Part shown: one piece after another, positions 8,561 through 19,521 of the stretch | Layout of the letters: each line of letters begins with the position of its first letter | Position numbering within the stretch: position 1 is the stretch's first letter | Assembly: GCA_002737665.1 (NCBI GenBank) | Contig: NSIF01000017.1 | Span: 1 to 36,273 of the forward strand | Length of the DNA: 36,273 nt | Direction of reading: 5' to 3' | From: Flavobacteriales bacterium | GTDB taxonomy: Bacteria; Bacteroidota; Bacteroidia; Palsa-965 | The notes under the pieces: model-generated | Database searches by the model: none | What the model saw: only the letters and a program-made list of their open reading frames with translations | Told to the model about the DNA's origin: nothing | Translations under genes and position numbers: made by a program

Positions 8561-11500
8561 TTGGAAACGACCAAAAAACAGCAACGTATCAGTTTTGCAA
8601 AAAGCAAAGCTCAAATTGATTATCCAGATTTTTTGGATATACAACTTAAATCTTTTCAGGATTTTTTCCAGTTAGAAACAACTAGCGAAAATCGTCAAGA
8701 CGAAGGGTTGTTTAAAGTATTCAGTGAAAATTTTCCAATTACTGATGCTAGAAACAATTTCGTTCTTGAATTCCTGGATTATTTTGTTGACCCTCCACGT
8801 TACACAATTGATGAGTGTATAGAGCGTGGATTAACACACAGTGTGCCGCTTAAGGCAAAACTTCGTCTGTATTGTACGGACCCAGAACACGAAGATTTCG
8901 AAACTATTGTGCAGGATGTTTATTTAGGAATTATTCCTTACATGACGCCTCGCGCTACGTTTGTTATCAATGGTGCTGAGCGTGTTATTGTTTCCCAGCT
9001 TCACCGTTCTCCTGGTGTTTTCTTTGGACAATCTCGCCATGCTAATGGTACGAAACTTTATTCTGCTCGTGTAATTCCTTTTAAAGGATCTTGGATTGAA
9101 TTTGCAACTGACATTAATAATGTCATGTATGCATATATTGATCGTAAGAAAAAATTGCCAGTAACAACCTTGCTTCGCGCAATCGGTTGGGAAAGTGATA
9201 AACAAATTCTTGAACTATTCGGTCTTGCCGATGAAGTGAAAGTTTCTAAAGCTGCTTTGAAAGCAGTGATTGGTCGCAAACTTGCTGCTCGTGTTTTGAA
9301 AACATGGATAGAGGACTTTGTTGATGAAGACACTGGCGAAGTAGTTTCCATTGAACGTAATGAAGTAATCATAGATCGCGAAACCATCCTTGAAAACCAG
9401 CATATCGATCGCATTGTTGATGCAAATGTAAAATCGGTTATTCTTCATAAAGAAGATTCTGCTAATCTAGATTACTCTATAATTTATAATACACTCCAAA
9501 AGGATACTTCAAATTCTGAGAAGGAAGCTGTGGAGCATATTTACCGTCAGCTTCGTAATGCTGAACCACCAGATGAAGAAACAGCTCGTGGAATTATCGA
9601 CAAATTGTTTTTCTCTGATAAACGTTATGACCTCGGTGAGGTTGGTCGTTATCGTATCAACAAAAAATTAAAAGCAACAACATCTGAAGAGGTGCGCGTG
9701 CTCACAAAAGATGATATTATTGCAATCATAAAATATCTTATTGAATTGATTAATTCAAAAGCAGATGTTGATGATATAGATCACTTGTCAAATCGTCGTG
9801 TTCGTACTGTAGGTGAACAACTTTACTCCCAGTTTGGAGTTGGTCTTGCGCGTATGGCAAGAACAATTCGCGAGCGTATGAACGTTCGTGACAATGAAGT
9901 TTTTACACCAACAGATTTGATCAACGCGAAAACTCTTTCGTCCGTAATCAATTCGTTCTTTGGAACAAATCAGCTTTCACAGTTTATGGATCAAACCAAT
10001 CCTTTGGCAGAGATTACGCACAAGCGTCGTCTTTCCGCCCTAGGACCTGGAGGTCTTTCTCGTGAACGTGCAGGATTTGAAGTTCGTGACGTTCATTATA
10101 CTCACTATGGTCGTCTTTGTACAATCGAAACTCCTGAAGGTCCAAACATTGGTTTGATTTCTTCTTTATGTGTTTTTGCGAAAATAAATAAATTAGGTTT
10201 TATTGAAACGCCTTACCGTACAGTCACAAATGGTAAAATTGATATCAATAAGCCAATTATTTATCTTACTGCGGAAGAGGAAGATATGCGTACAATTGCT
10301 CAGGCAAATGCGCTAACAGATGACAAAGGAAATTTCCTTGAGAAACGTCTTAAAGCAAGGTACGAATCAGATTATCCTGTAGTAGAGCCGGAAGTAATTT
10401 CATTGATGGACGTTGCTCCTAATCAAATAGCATCTATTGCTGCTTCATTAATTCCTTTCCTTGAACATGATGATGCTAACCGTGCTCTTATGGGCTCGAA
10501 CATGCAACGTCAGGCAGTTCCACTTCTTCGTCCTGAAGCTCCAATTGTTGGAACAGGACTTGAAGGTTTAATTGCTCGTGACTCACGCGTACTTTGGCAA
10601 GCCGATGGTGATGGAGTAGTTGAATATGTTGACGCATTAGAAATCACAATTCGTTACAATCGTTCCGATAAAGATCGTCTAGTAAGTTTTGACGATGATT
10701 TGAAAACGTATAAAATCACAAAATTCCGTAAGACTAACCAAAGTACTTGTATCAACCTTCGCCCATTGGTAAAGATTGGTGATAAAGTAAAACGTGGTCA
10801 AATTCTTTGCGAAGGTTATGCAACAAAGGATGCCGAAGTTGCATTAGGAAGAAATCTGAAAGTGGCTTTTATGCCATGGAAAGGTTACAATTTTGAGGAT
10901 GCAATTGTTATCAGCGAACGTGTTGTGCGCGATGATATTTTTACCTCGCTTCACATTGATGAATATGTGATGGAAGTGCGTGATACAAAGCGCGGACTTG
11001 AAGAGTTAACTTCTGATATTCCAAACGTTTCTGAAGAGGCAACAAAAGACCTTGATGAAAATGGTTTAATTCGTATTGGTGCAGAAGTAAAGGAAGGTGA
11101 TATTCTTATTGGAAAAATAACTCCAAAAGGAGAAACAGATCCATCACCAGAAGAAAAATTGTTACGTGCAATTTTTGGCGATAAAGCAGGCGATGTAAAA
11201 GACGCATCATTAAAGGTTCCACCATCTATTCGTGGTGTCATCATTGACAAAAAACTTTTCTCTCGTGCTGTCAAGGACAAAAAATTAAGGGCTGACGAAA
11301 AAGTACTTGTCGAAAAGATTGACGCTGAAGAAGCTGCTGAGTTTGCTGCGTTGAAATCAATTCTTGTAGAGAAATTAACTTCTATATTAACTGGAAAAAC
11401 AACTCAAGGTATATTTAGCAACCTCAAAGAAGAAGTTGTTGAGAAAGGAACAAAGTTCTCTGGCAAAGTTCTTGAGAAAATTGATTATGCTAATGTGAAT

Positions 11501-12370
11501 CAATCTAAGTGGACAAATGATGCTGATACAAATGACCTTGTAAAAGCAGTTCTTCACAACTTTAATATCAAGAAAAATGATCTTGGTGGTATTTATAAGC
11601 GTAAGAAATTCGCGCTACAAGTTGGAGACGAATTACCTGCCGGAATTGTTCAGCTTGCTAAAGTTTACATTGCTAAAAAACGTAAACTTAAAGTAGGCGA
11701 TAAAATGGCGGGTCGCCATGGAAATAAGGGCATCGTTGCTCGTATTGTACGCGATGAAGATATGCCGTTCCTTGAAGATGGAACAACTGTTGACATTGTG
11801 CTTAATCCACTTGGTGTTCCTTCTCGTATGAATCTTGGACAGATTTACGAAACTGTTTTAGGTTGGGCTGGTCAAAAGCTCGGATTGAAATTCGGTACGC
11901 CAATTTTCGACGGAGCATCAATTGATGAAATCAACGCTTATACAGATCAGGCAGGACTTCCACGTTTCGGTCGTACTTTCTTAACTGATGGTGGCTCAGG
12001 TGAACGTTTTGATCAACCAGCAACTGTTGGTGTGATTTATATGCTGAAGCTAGGTCACATGGTTGATGATAAAATGCACGCGCGTTCAATAGGACCATAC
12101 TCACTCATCACACAACAGCCGCTTGGTGGTAAAGCACAGTTTGGTGGCCAGCGTTTTGGAGAGATGGAAGTTTGGGCACTCGAGGCATTTGGTGCAGCAA
12201 ACATCTTACAGGAAATTCTTACCATCAAATCTGATGATGTTGTAGGCCGTGCAAAAGCTTATGAAGCCATTGTTAAAGGTGAGAACATGCCAACTCCAGG
12301 AATTCCGGAATCATTCAACGTATTGTTGCATGAACTTAGAGGTCTTGCGCTAAATGTTAGTCTTGATTAA
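8561..12370 (+). CDS. rpoB: DNA-directed RNA polymerase subunit beta (TTG start)
   Basis: RpoB signature throughout, e.g. [55 protein letters not shown]; ends [12 protein letters not shown]. Only TTG is available as start. Confidence 0.99.
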   Translation: METTKKQQRISFAKSKAQIDYPDFLDIQLKSFQDFFQLETTSENRQDEGLFKVFSENFPITDARNNFVLEFLDYFVDPPRYTIDECIERGLTHSVPLKAKLRLYCTDPEHEDFETIVQDVYLGIIPYMTPRATFVINGAERVIVSQLHRSPGVFFGQSRHANGTKLYSARVIPFKGSWIEFATDINNVMYAYIDRKKKLPVTTLLRAIGWESDKQILELFGLADEVKVSKAALKAVIGRKLAARVLKTWIEDFVDEDTGEVVSIERNEVIIDRETILENQHIDRIVDANVKSVILHKEDSANLDYSIIYNTLQKDTSNSEKEAVEHIYRQLRNAEPPDEETARGIIDKLFFSDKRYDLGEVGRYRINKKLKATTSEEVRVLTKDDIIAIIKYLIELINSKADVDDIDHLSNRRVRTVGEQLYSQFGVGLARMARTIRERMNVRDNEVFTPTDLINAKTLSSVINSFFGTNQLSQFMDQTNPLAEITHKRRLSALGPGGLSRERAGFEVRDVHYTHYGRLCTIETPEGPNIGLISSLCVFAKINKLGFIETPYRTVTNGKIDINKPIIYLTAEEEDMRTIAQANALTDDKGNFLEKRLKARYESDYPVVEPEVISLMDVAPNQIASIAASLIPFLEHDDANRALMGSNMQRQAVPLLRPEAPIVGTGLEGLIARDSRVLWQADGDGVVEYVDALEITIRYNRSDKDRLVSFDDDLKTYKITKFRKTNQSTCINLRPLVKIGDKVKRGQILCEGYATKDAEVALGRNLKVAFMPWKGYNFEDAIVISERVVRDDIFTSLHIDEYVMEVRDTKRGLEELTSDIPNVSEEATKDLDENGLIRIGAEVKEGDILIGKITPKGETDPSPEEKLLRAIFGDKAGDVKDASLKVPPSIRGVIIDKKLFSRAVKDKKLRADEKVLVEKIDAEEAAEFAALKSILVEKLTSILTGKTTQGIFSNLKEEVVEKGTKFSGKVLEKIDYANVNQSKWTNDADTNDLVKAVLHNFNIKKNDLGGIYKRKKFALQVGDELPAGIVQLAKVYIAKKRKLKVGDKMAGRHGNKGIVARIVRDEDMPFLEDGTTVDIVLNPLGVPSRMNLGQIYETVLGWAGQKLGLKFGTPIFDGASIDEINAYTDQAGLPRFGRTFLTDGGSGERFDQPATVGVIYMLKLGHMVDDKMHARSIGPYSLITQQPLGGKAQFGGQRFGEMEVWALEAFGAANILQEILTIKSDDVVGRAKAYEAIVKGENMPTPGIPESFNVLLHELRGLALNVSLD

Positions 12371-12417
12371 TTTAATAAAGTCAGTTTTTATTTTCACGAA
12401 CGAAAACAAAATACGAT

Positions 12418-15400
12418 ATGTCTTTTAGAAAAGATATCAAAGTAAAAAGTAACTTCTCTACGATCACGATCAGTTTGGCTTCTCCTGAATCCATTCTAGA
12501 ACGTTCGAGCGGTGAAGTTTTAAAGCCTGAAACTATTAACTACCGTACTTACAAACCTGAGCGAGATGGTTTGTTTTGCGAAAGAATATTTGGGCCAGTA
12601 AAAGATTGGGAATGTCATTGTGGTAAATACAAGCGAATCCGATACAAAGGAATTGTTTGCGATCGCTGTGGCGTTGAAGTAACGGAGAAAAAAGTACGTC
12701 GCGAGCGTATGGGACATATCAATTTGACTGTACCCGTTGCTCACATTTGGTACTTCCGTTCTTTACCAAATAAAATAGGATATCTTCTTGGTCTTCCAAC
12801 GAAGAAATTAGATATGATTATTTACTACGAACGTTATGTAGTAATTAATGCTGGTATTAAATCTGAAGATGGAATTCAATACATGGATTTCCTTACTGAG
12901 GAACAATACCTTGAAATTCTTGATGCACTTCCAAAGGAAAATCTTCAGCTTGATGACATGGACCCTAATAAGTTCGTTGCTCGTATGGGTGCAGAAGCGT
13001 TGTATGATTTATTGCAGCGCACAAAATTGGATGAACTTTCGTATGACTTACGAAATAAAGCAAACACCGAGACTTCTCAGCAACGCAAAAATGAAGCATT
13101 GAAACGTCTTCAAGTTGTAGAAGCGTTCCGTCATGCAAACAAACATGTTGAGAATAATCCAGAATGGATGATTATCAAAGTTGTTCCTGTAATACCACCG
13201 GAGCTTCGACCTCTTGTTCCGTTAGATGGTGGCCGTTTTGCAACTTCTGATTTGAACGATTTATACCGTCGTGTTATTATTCGTAATAATCGTTTGAAGC
13301 GATTAATTGAAATTAAAGCTCCTGATGTAATTCTTCGTAACGAGAAGCGTATGTTGCAGGAAGCTGTTGACTCATTATTTGATAATTCACGTAAATCAAA
13401 TGCTGTAAAAACAGAATCCAACCGCGCACTTAAATCACTTTCTGATTCGTTGAAAGGAAAGCAAGGCCGTTTCCGTCAAAATTTACTTGGAAAACGTGTT
13501 GATTATTCTGCGCGTTCTGTAATCGTCGTTGGGCCAGATTTAAAATTACACGAGTGTGGATTGCCAAAAGATATGGCAGCCGAACTTTTCAAACCATTTA
13601 TTATTCGTAAGCTTATCGAGCGTGGAATTGTAAAAACAGTTAAGTCAGCGAAAAAAATCGTTGATAGAAAAGACGCTGTAGTTTGGGATATTCTTGAGAA
13701 CGTACTTCGTGGACATCCAGTATTATTGAACCGTGCTCCAACACTTCACAGATTAGGAATTCAAGCTTTTCAACCAAAGTTAATTGAAGGAAAAGCTATT
13801 CAATTGCATCCACTTGTTTGTACAGCTTTCAACGCCGATTTTGACGGTGACCAAATGGCGGTGCATGTTCCACTTGGGAACGCAGCTATTTTGGAAGCAC
13901 AAATTTTAATGCTTGCATCTCACAATATTTTGAATCCTGCCAATGGTGCTCCAATTGCTGTTCCTTCACAGGATATGGTTCTTGGGTTGTATTATATGAC
14001 TAAAGGAATGCGCACCGACAAAACCGTTACCGTTAAAGGTGAGGGATTAAAATTCTATAGCGCAGAAGAAGCAATTATTGCCTATAACGAAGGACGCGTT
14101 CAGCTCCATGCTTGGGTTCATGTAAAAATTCAAAACCATAAAGAAGGGGGACAACTCATTCCGAAAGTTATTGAAACAACACTTGGTCGAATTATTTTCA
14201 ACAAAGTTGTTCCGCATGAGGCTGGTTATATCAACGAATTGCTTACTAAAAAATCGTTGCGAGATATTATTGGTGCAATTGTGAAAGAAACAGGAATGGC
14301 AAAAACAGCCAAATTCCTAGATGACATTAAAGAACTTGGTTTCCGTATGGCTTTCAAAGGCGGATTATCATTTAACCTAGGTGACATTATTGTGCCGGAA
14401 GAAAAAGTAAAAATGATTTCTGAAGCTAACAATCTAGTGGAGGAAGTGAGATCTAATTATAACATGGGTTTCATTACCAACAATGAGCGTTACAATCAGA
14501 TTATTGATATTTGGACTCACACAAACAACAGAATTACAAAACGTGTATTGGATCAGTTGTCGTCAGATCGACAAGGTTTTAATCCTGTTTATATGATGCT
14601 TGATTCTGGTGCACGTGGATCTAAGGAGCAAATTAAACAGCTTGGTGGAATGCGCGGATTGATGGCAAAACCTTCAAAAGCTGGTTCATTGGGTGGAGAA
14701 ATTATTGAGAATCCAGTTATTTCAAATTTCAAAGAAGGTCTTTCTATTCTAGAATATTTTATTTCAACACACGGTGCGCGTAAAGGACTTGCCGATACAG
14801 CTTTGAAAACTGCAGATGCTGGTTATCTTACACGTCGACTTGTTGACGTTGCACAGGACGTTGTAATTAATGAAGTTGATTGTGGCACTTTACGAGGTTT
14901 GATTGCAATTCCTCTTAAGAAAAATGAAGAGATTACTGAATCGTTGTACGATCGTATTCTTGGTCGCACTTCAGTTCACGATGTTTATGATCCACAAACT
15001 GGCGATTTAATTATCGAATCAGGAATGGAAATTACAGAGGACTACGCGGCAAGAATTGAAAATTCAGCGATAGAGTCAGTTGAAATCCGATCTGTACTTA
15101 CTTGTGAATCTAAATCTGGAGTTTGTGGCAAATGCTACGGAAGAAATCTTGCTTCTGGTCGTATGGTTCAACAAGGAGAGGCTGTTGGTGTTATCGCTGC
15201 GCAGTCTATTGGAGAGCCAGGCACACAGTTAACACTTCGTACATTCCACGTTGGAGGAACTGCGTCAAGTGTTGCAGCTGCTTCTAAATTAGAAGCGAAG
15301 TATGATGGTGTTATCGAAATTGAAGAGTTGCGCACGGTGAAACGTAAGAATGCAGATGGGGCAGTTGTTGATGTTGTTATCGGACGTTCTGCTGAAATGC

Positions 15401-16719
15401 GAATTGTTGATGTGAATACAAAAATTGTTCTTACTACAGGAAACGTTCCTTACGGTTCGCAATTATTTGTTAAAAATGGTTCTGCCATAAAGAAAGGTCA
15501 AACCATTTGCGATTGGGATCCTTACAATGCGGTTATCGTTTCTGAATTTGGTGGTAAACTTAAATTCGAACATATCGAAGAAGGTGTTACGTTCCGTGAA
15601 GAGACTGACGAGCAAACAGGTTTCCATGAAAAAGTAATTATCGAGTCAAGAGACAAAACAAAAAATCCTTCTATTCAAATTATGAGTGGCAGTGATGTTT
15701 TGAAAAATTACAATATTCCTATCGCAGCACATATTGTTGTTGATAATGGCAACAAGATTGAGCCGGGACAAATTCTTGTAAAAATTCCGAGATCATCTGG
15801 TAAAACAGGTGACATCACAGGAGGTTTACCTCGTGTAACAGAACTTTTCGAAGCAAGGAATCCTTCTAATCCTGCTGTGGTTACTGAAATAGATGGTGTA
15901 GTAACTTTCGGAAAAATTAAACGTGGTAATCGTGAAGTGCTTGTAGAATCTCGCACTGGCGAACGTAAAACATATCTTGTTCCTTTATCCAAACACATTC
16001 TTGTTCAGGAAAATGATTTCGTTCGTGCAGGTGAAGCTTTATCAGATGGATCGATTAGTCCTGCAGATATTCTTGCAATAAAAGGGCCAACTGCCGTTCA
16101 GGAATACTTAGTAAACGAAGTTCAAGAAGTTTATCGTTTGCAAGGTGTAAAAATCAATGACAAACATTTTGAAGTTATTGTCCGTCAGATGATGCGCAAA
16201 GTGGACATTGTTGATCCGGGCGATACTGTTTTCTTGGAAACACAGCTAGCAAATAAAGCTGATTTCATGAATGAAAACGATAAATTGTTTGGCAAAAAAG
16301 TTGTTATTGAGCCAGGAGATTCTCCAAACATTAAAGCAGGTCAAATTATTTCTGCTCGAAAGCTTCGTGATGAAAATTCTATGTTGAAGCGTAAAGATTT
16401 TAAATTGATTGAAGCTCGAGATGCAATTACAGCCACTTCATCACAGATTCTTCAAGGTATAACACGTGCTTCTTTACAGACTAATTCATGGGTTTCAGCT
16501 GCTTCTTTCCAAGAAACAACTAAGGTTCTAAATGAAGCTGCTGTAAATGGTAAAGTGGATACGCTTAACGGACTAAAAGAAAACGTTATTGTCGGTCACC
16601 TTATTCCTGCTGGAACAGGTCATCGCACATACGAAAAACTTGTTGTTGGATCCAAAGAAGAATACGAAAAACTCCTTGCTGCTAAAAAAGAAGCAATGGA
16701 AGAAGAGGTTGGAAATTAA
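12418..16719 (+). CDS. rpoC: DNA-directed RNA polymerase subunit beta'
   Basis: [24 protein letters not shown] zinc site; [15 protein letters not shown] catalytic motif. Confidence 0.99.
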   Translation: MSFRKDIKVKSNFSTITISLASPESILERSSGEVLKPETINYRTYKPERDGLFCERIFGPVKDWECHCGKYKRIRYKGIVCDRCGVEVTEKKVRRERMGHINLTVPVAHIWYFRSLPNKIGYLLGLPTKKLDMIIYYERYVVINAGIKSEDGIQYMDFLTEEQYLEILDALPKENLQLDDMDPNKFVARMGAEALYDLLQRTKLDELSYDLRNKANTETSQQRKNEALKRLQVVEAFRHANKHVENNPEWMIIKVVPVIPPELRPLVPLDGGRFATSDLNDLYRRVIIRNNRLKRLIEIKAPDVILRNEKRMLQEAVDSLFDNSRKSNAVKTESNRALKSLSDSLKGKQGRFRQNLLGKRVDYSARSVIVVGPDLKLHECGLPKDMAAELFKPFIIRKLIERGIVKTVKSAKKIVDRKDAVVWDILENVLRGHPVLLNRAPTLHRLGIQAFQPKLIEGKAIQLHPLVCTAFNADFDGDQMAVHVPLGNAAILEAQILMLASHNILNPANGAPIAVPSQDMVLGLYYMTKGMRTDKTVTVKGEGLKFYSAEEAIIAYNEGRVQLHAWVHVKIQNHKEGGQLIPKVIETTLGRIIFNKVVPHEAGYINELLTKKSLRDIIGAIVKETGMAKTAKFLDDIKELGFRMAFKGGLSFNLGDIIVPEEKVKMISEANNLVEEVRSNYNMGFITNNERYNQIIDIWTHTNNRITKRVLDQLSSDRQGFNPVYMMLDSGARGSKEQIKQLGGMRGLMAKPSKAGSLGGEIIENPVISNFKEGLSILEYFISTHGARKGLADTALKTADAGYLTRRLVDVAQDVVINEVDCGTLRGLIAIPLKKNEEITESLYDRILGRTSVHDVYDPQTGDLIIESGMEITEDYAARIENSAIESVEIRSVLTCESKSGVCGKCYGRNLASGRMVQQGEAVGVIAAQSIGEPGTQLTLRTFHVGGTASSVAAASKLEAKYDGVIEIEELRTVKRKNADGAVVDVVIGRSAEMRIVDVNTKIVLTTGNVPYGSQLFVKNGSAIKKGQTICDWDPYNAVIVSEFGGKLKFEHIEEGVTFREETDEQTGFHEKVIIESRDKTKNPSIQIMSGSDVLKNYNIPIAAHIVVDNGNKIEPGQILVKIPRSSGKTGDITGGLPRVTELFEARNPSNPAVVTEIDGVVTFGKIKRGNREVLVESRTGERKTYLVPLSKHILVQENDFVRAGEALSDGSISPADILAIKGPTAVQEYLVNEVQEVYRLQGVKINDKHFEVIVRQMMRKVDIVDPGDTVFLETQLANKADFMNENDKLFGKKVVIEPGDSPNIKAGQIISARKLRDENSMLKRKDFKLIEARDAITATSSQILQGITRASLQTNSWVSAASFQETTKVLNEAAVNGKVDTLNGLKENVIVGHLIPAGTGHRTYEKLVVGSKEEYEKLLAAKKEAMEEEVGN

Positions 16720-16732
16720 AATGCAGAACTTT

Positions 16733-16764
16733 AAAAATCCCTCCTTTAAGGAGGGATTTTTTTT
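16733..16764 (+). terminator. Strong intrinsic terminator after rpoC
   Basis: aaaaatccctcctt-t-aaggagggattttt followed by T-tract. Confidence 0.92.
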
Positions 16765-16846
16765 GGAAATAATTTAATCGGCTCAATAACAGTTTTTCTA
16801 CTTCTTTGCTTTCTATATTGAAAATTCAGAATCGTTTTAAAATTAA

Positions 16847-16854
16847 TAACTTTG
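16847..16854 (+). promoter_or_regulatory. Candidate -7 element upstream of DUF3467 gene
   Basis: TAACTTTG matches TAnnTTTG, 22 nt before the ATG at 16877; no well-spaced -33 TTG. Confidence 0.35.
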
Positions 16855-16876
16855 TATAAACACAAAAACTATTTCC

Positions 16877-17194
16877 ATGCAAGATGAAAATGCAAACCAA
16901 CAGCAACTTAATATTGAGTTAAATGAAGATGTTGCTTCAGGAATTTATTCCAACTTTGCCGTAATCACTCATTCTGTTTCAGAATTTGTTGTAGATTTTA
17001 TTCAGGTAATGCCAGGCGTTCCAAAGGCAAGAGTAAAATCAAGAATTATCATGACACCGCAGCATGCAAAGCGTTTAATGAAAGCTTTGAAAGAAAATAT
17101 TGCTCGCTTTGAAAGTACAAATGGAGCGATCAATGATGCTGAATTTGCGCAAGCATATCCTTTGAATTTCGGTGGCCCTAAGGGAGAAGCTTAA
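16877..17194 (+). CDS. DUF3467 domain-containing protein
   Basis: YSNFAVITHSVSEFVVDFIQVMPGVPKARVKSRIIMTPQHAKRLMKALKENI. Confidence 0.85.
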   Translation: MQDENANQQQLNIELNEDVASGIYSNFAVITHSVSEFVVDFIQVMPGVPKARVKSRIIMTPQHAKRLMKALKENIARFESTNGAINDAEFAQAYPLNFGGPKGEA

Positions 17195-17283
17195 ACAAAC
17201 CGGGAAATCATATACATTATTTGAGCGCAACCAAAATTAATTTTTGGGATAAAAAATTTGTTTTGCTTTTTAATGGTACTCTA

Positions 17284-19440
17284 TTATTTTCCTCGAATCA
17301 GTTGTACAAAACCAGTTATTGATTTTTTTATGTTGGGGCCGCTTAAAACGTAGTAGTAAGTACCATCGGTGCAGTTGGTATTAGCTCCATTTTTCTTACC
17401 ATTCCATTCATTATTGTAATTTCCATTTTCATAAATTAGAGCACCCCAACGATCATATATCTGAATTTTTGAATTTGGGAAAAACTCTAAATTTTTAATT
17501 ACAAAAAAATCATTCGTACCATCGCCATTTGGTGTGAATACATTTGGTAATAACACATCATACGGCAAAACAATTACATCACTACAAACGATATTCATGC
17601 ATCCGAGGTTGTTGGTTGTGGTAAGACAAACACGGTATGTTCCAGCAGCAGTATAGGTGTGCTGTGGATTTTGTATCAAGGAGTTATTGCCGTCGCCAAA
17701 ATCCCAAAACCATCCTGTAATGTTAGGTGTAGATTGATCTGCAAAGTAGTAAGTGCTGTCTGCAAAAATTACTGTCGGAGAATACGTAAACGAACTTGTT
17801 GGTAGTGGTAAAACTAAAACGGTTGCAGTAGCCACATCTATACATCCAATTGCAGTTGTAACGGTACAAGTATAAGTTGTATTTGTAACAGGTAATGCAA
17901 TCGGATTTGGAATATTAGGATTGCTTAACCCAATTGTTGGTGTCCATGCATATGTAATTCCTCCAGTTGCATTCAGTACTACATTGTCACCACTACAAAT
18001 GCTTGTATCTGGACCTGCAATTGCAAAAGCATCTTGCACATTAATTGTTACAGGTTCAGTTGTAGTACAAGTACCGTCACTCACAGTAACAAAGTAGGTA
18101 GTTGTTGTAGTTGGCGTTGCTATAGGATTAGCAATAGATGCATTGCTTAGGTTGGTTGCTGGAAGCCAACTGTATGTTCCCCCACCATTTGAATTTAAAT
18201 TTACAATACTTCCTACGCAAATGGTGGTGTCGTTACTAGCAATAACTATTGGCGAAGCAATAACTTCAATTACAATTGGAATTACAGTAACGCCAGCGGG
18301 TACTCCATTATCAGTAGCAGTTATTATAATATTATTATACCCAATGTTATTTGTTGAACCAATAAAGTACGAGTTTATAACTGCCGTGTTTCCAACAGTA
18401 TTGGTAACAATTACAAATCCTGTAACACCAGTTGTATCAATTGTAATTGTTGTGGACTGTGCCACTTCAGGCGAAAAAAAAGTAGCATTAAAAGGCAGAG
18501 AATCTCCTTCGCATAAGCGAAGTGTATCACAAATTGTAATGCCATTTGGAGTAGGAGGAACGTTGTTTGAACTTGCACATGCATCAAACAAAAAAGTTTG
18601 GTTATCCAACCAATCAATTCCGCTGTTAGGGCCTGCTGGTCCATTATAATTTCCACCAGGTTGGTTGAAGGCACCAAATTGAATATAATTCACGCCATCA
18701 CCAGAGTTTGCACCAACAATTGCATCCGATCCGTTAAATCCATTTATTCCACCTGATGCATCTCCTGTTGTCCATTGCATGTCTTTGTAACAAAAAGAAA
18801 CATTTCCTCCTGGCACAATTAGATCACTTCCATTTGTAATAATTACTTGAAATGTATTGAGCTTGTCAAAGTAACTATTATAATATCCAACGCTATCCCA
18901 TTGCACTACCATATAGGTAGGAGTAATTTTGTAGTATGGAAGTCCGCTTGGAATTCCTCTAGTATCTACGTCTGACCAAAATGGAGCAACCATTATAAAT
19001 GATGCATTTGGGAAGCCCGATGCCGTAAATGTTCCGTAGGGAGAGCCAAATGAGATATTTCCATTATTGTTTATGTAGCAGTTATTCCAATTTGTGCCAT
19101 ACAAACAAAAGGTAAATGGAATACTAACTATAGAAGACGACCCGTCGTCATTTCTGTATTCTGGAGGTATGCCTCCATTCACAGGAACAATGGACCATGA
19201 GGAATCACGAGTTTGCCAACATTGGCAAATGCTTGACGATGAGTGAACAGGTGTATTTGGAGCAATTCGATACTCCATGGGTGTTTTCTTGGCTATTTTT
19301 TGAGATGCTTTTTCCTTTCCATTTATTTTTCGATTCTCTTTTGCTTTATCCCATTGTGAAGGTGTAAGTGTCGATTGTGACGGAGCAATTATGAAAAATA
19401 GCAGACCAATAATTAAACTTAGTATTTTTTTGATTTTCAT
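17284..19440 (-). CDS. Secreted surface protein: nidogen-like (NIDO) domain, Ig/PKD-type repeats, T9SS type-B (gliding motility-associated) C-terminal sorting domain
   Basis: Signal peptide; APFWSDVDTRGI...MVVQWDSVGYY...NTFQVIITNGSD; PKD FADQSTPNITGWFWDFGDGNNSLIQNPQHTYTAAGTYRV; C-terminus LPNVFTPNGDGTNDFFVIKNLEFFPNSKIQIYDRWGALIYENGNYNNEWNGKKNG...YYYVLSG. Confidence 0.82.
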   Translation of the reverse strand: MKIKKILSLIIGLLFFIIAPSQSTLTPSQWDKAKENRKINGKEKASQKIAKKTPMEYRIAPNTPVHSSSSICQCWQTRDSSWSIVPVNGGIPPEYRNDDGSSSIVSIPFTFCLYGTNWNNCYINNNGNISFGSPYGTFTASGFPNASFIMVAPFWSDVDTRGIPSGLPYYKITPTYMVVQWDSVGYYNSYFDKLNTFQVIITNGSDLIVPGGNVSFCYKDMQWTTGDASGGINGFNGSDAIVGANSGDGVNYIQFGAFNQPGGNYNGPAGPNSGIDWLDNQTFLFDACASSNNVPPTPNGITICDTLRLCEGDSLPFNATFFSPEVAQSTTITIDTTGVTGFVIVTNTVGNTAVINSYFIGSTNNIGYNNIIITATDNGVPAGVTVIPIVIEVIASPIVIASNDTTICVGSIVNLNSNGGGTYSWLPATNLSNASIANPIATPTTTTTYFVTVSDGTCTTTEPVTINVQDAFAIAGPDTSICSGDNVVLNATGGITYAWTPTIGLSNPNIPNPIALPVTNTTYTCTVTTAIGCIDVATATVLVLPLPTSSFTYSPTVIFADSTYYFADQSTPNITGWFWDFGDGNNSLIQNPQHTYTAAGTYRVCLTTTNNLGCMNIVCSDVIVLPYDVLLPNVFTPNGDGTNDFFVIKNLEFFPNSKIQIYDRWGALIYENGNYNNEWNGKKNGANTNCTDGTYYYVLSGPNIKKSITGFVQLIRGK

Positions 19441-19521
19441 AACCAGTTATTATACTATTAAAGATAATATTATTTAGGGAAGTTTAAACATTTCTATCCA
19501 ATGGCTCAGGTTTTTACAAAA

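Noticed and set aside
8924-15998. Many antisense and alternate-frame ORFs inside rpoB/rpoC (e.g. 8924..9205 -, 9058..9414 -, 13131..13421 -, 15708..15998 -)
   Set aside because: Shadow ORFs of strongly coding regions; no recognisable domains.
17231-17247. ccaaaa-ttaat-ttttgg stem between convergent genes
   Set aside because: Short AT-rich stem without a convincing T-tract; could be chance.
18143-18649. 168-aa plus-strand ORF opposite the NIDO/PKD surface protein
   Set aside because: Antisense to a well-supported signal-peptide/T9SS protein; hydrophobic composition follows from Thr/Val-rich codons on the other strand.
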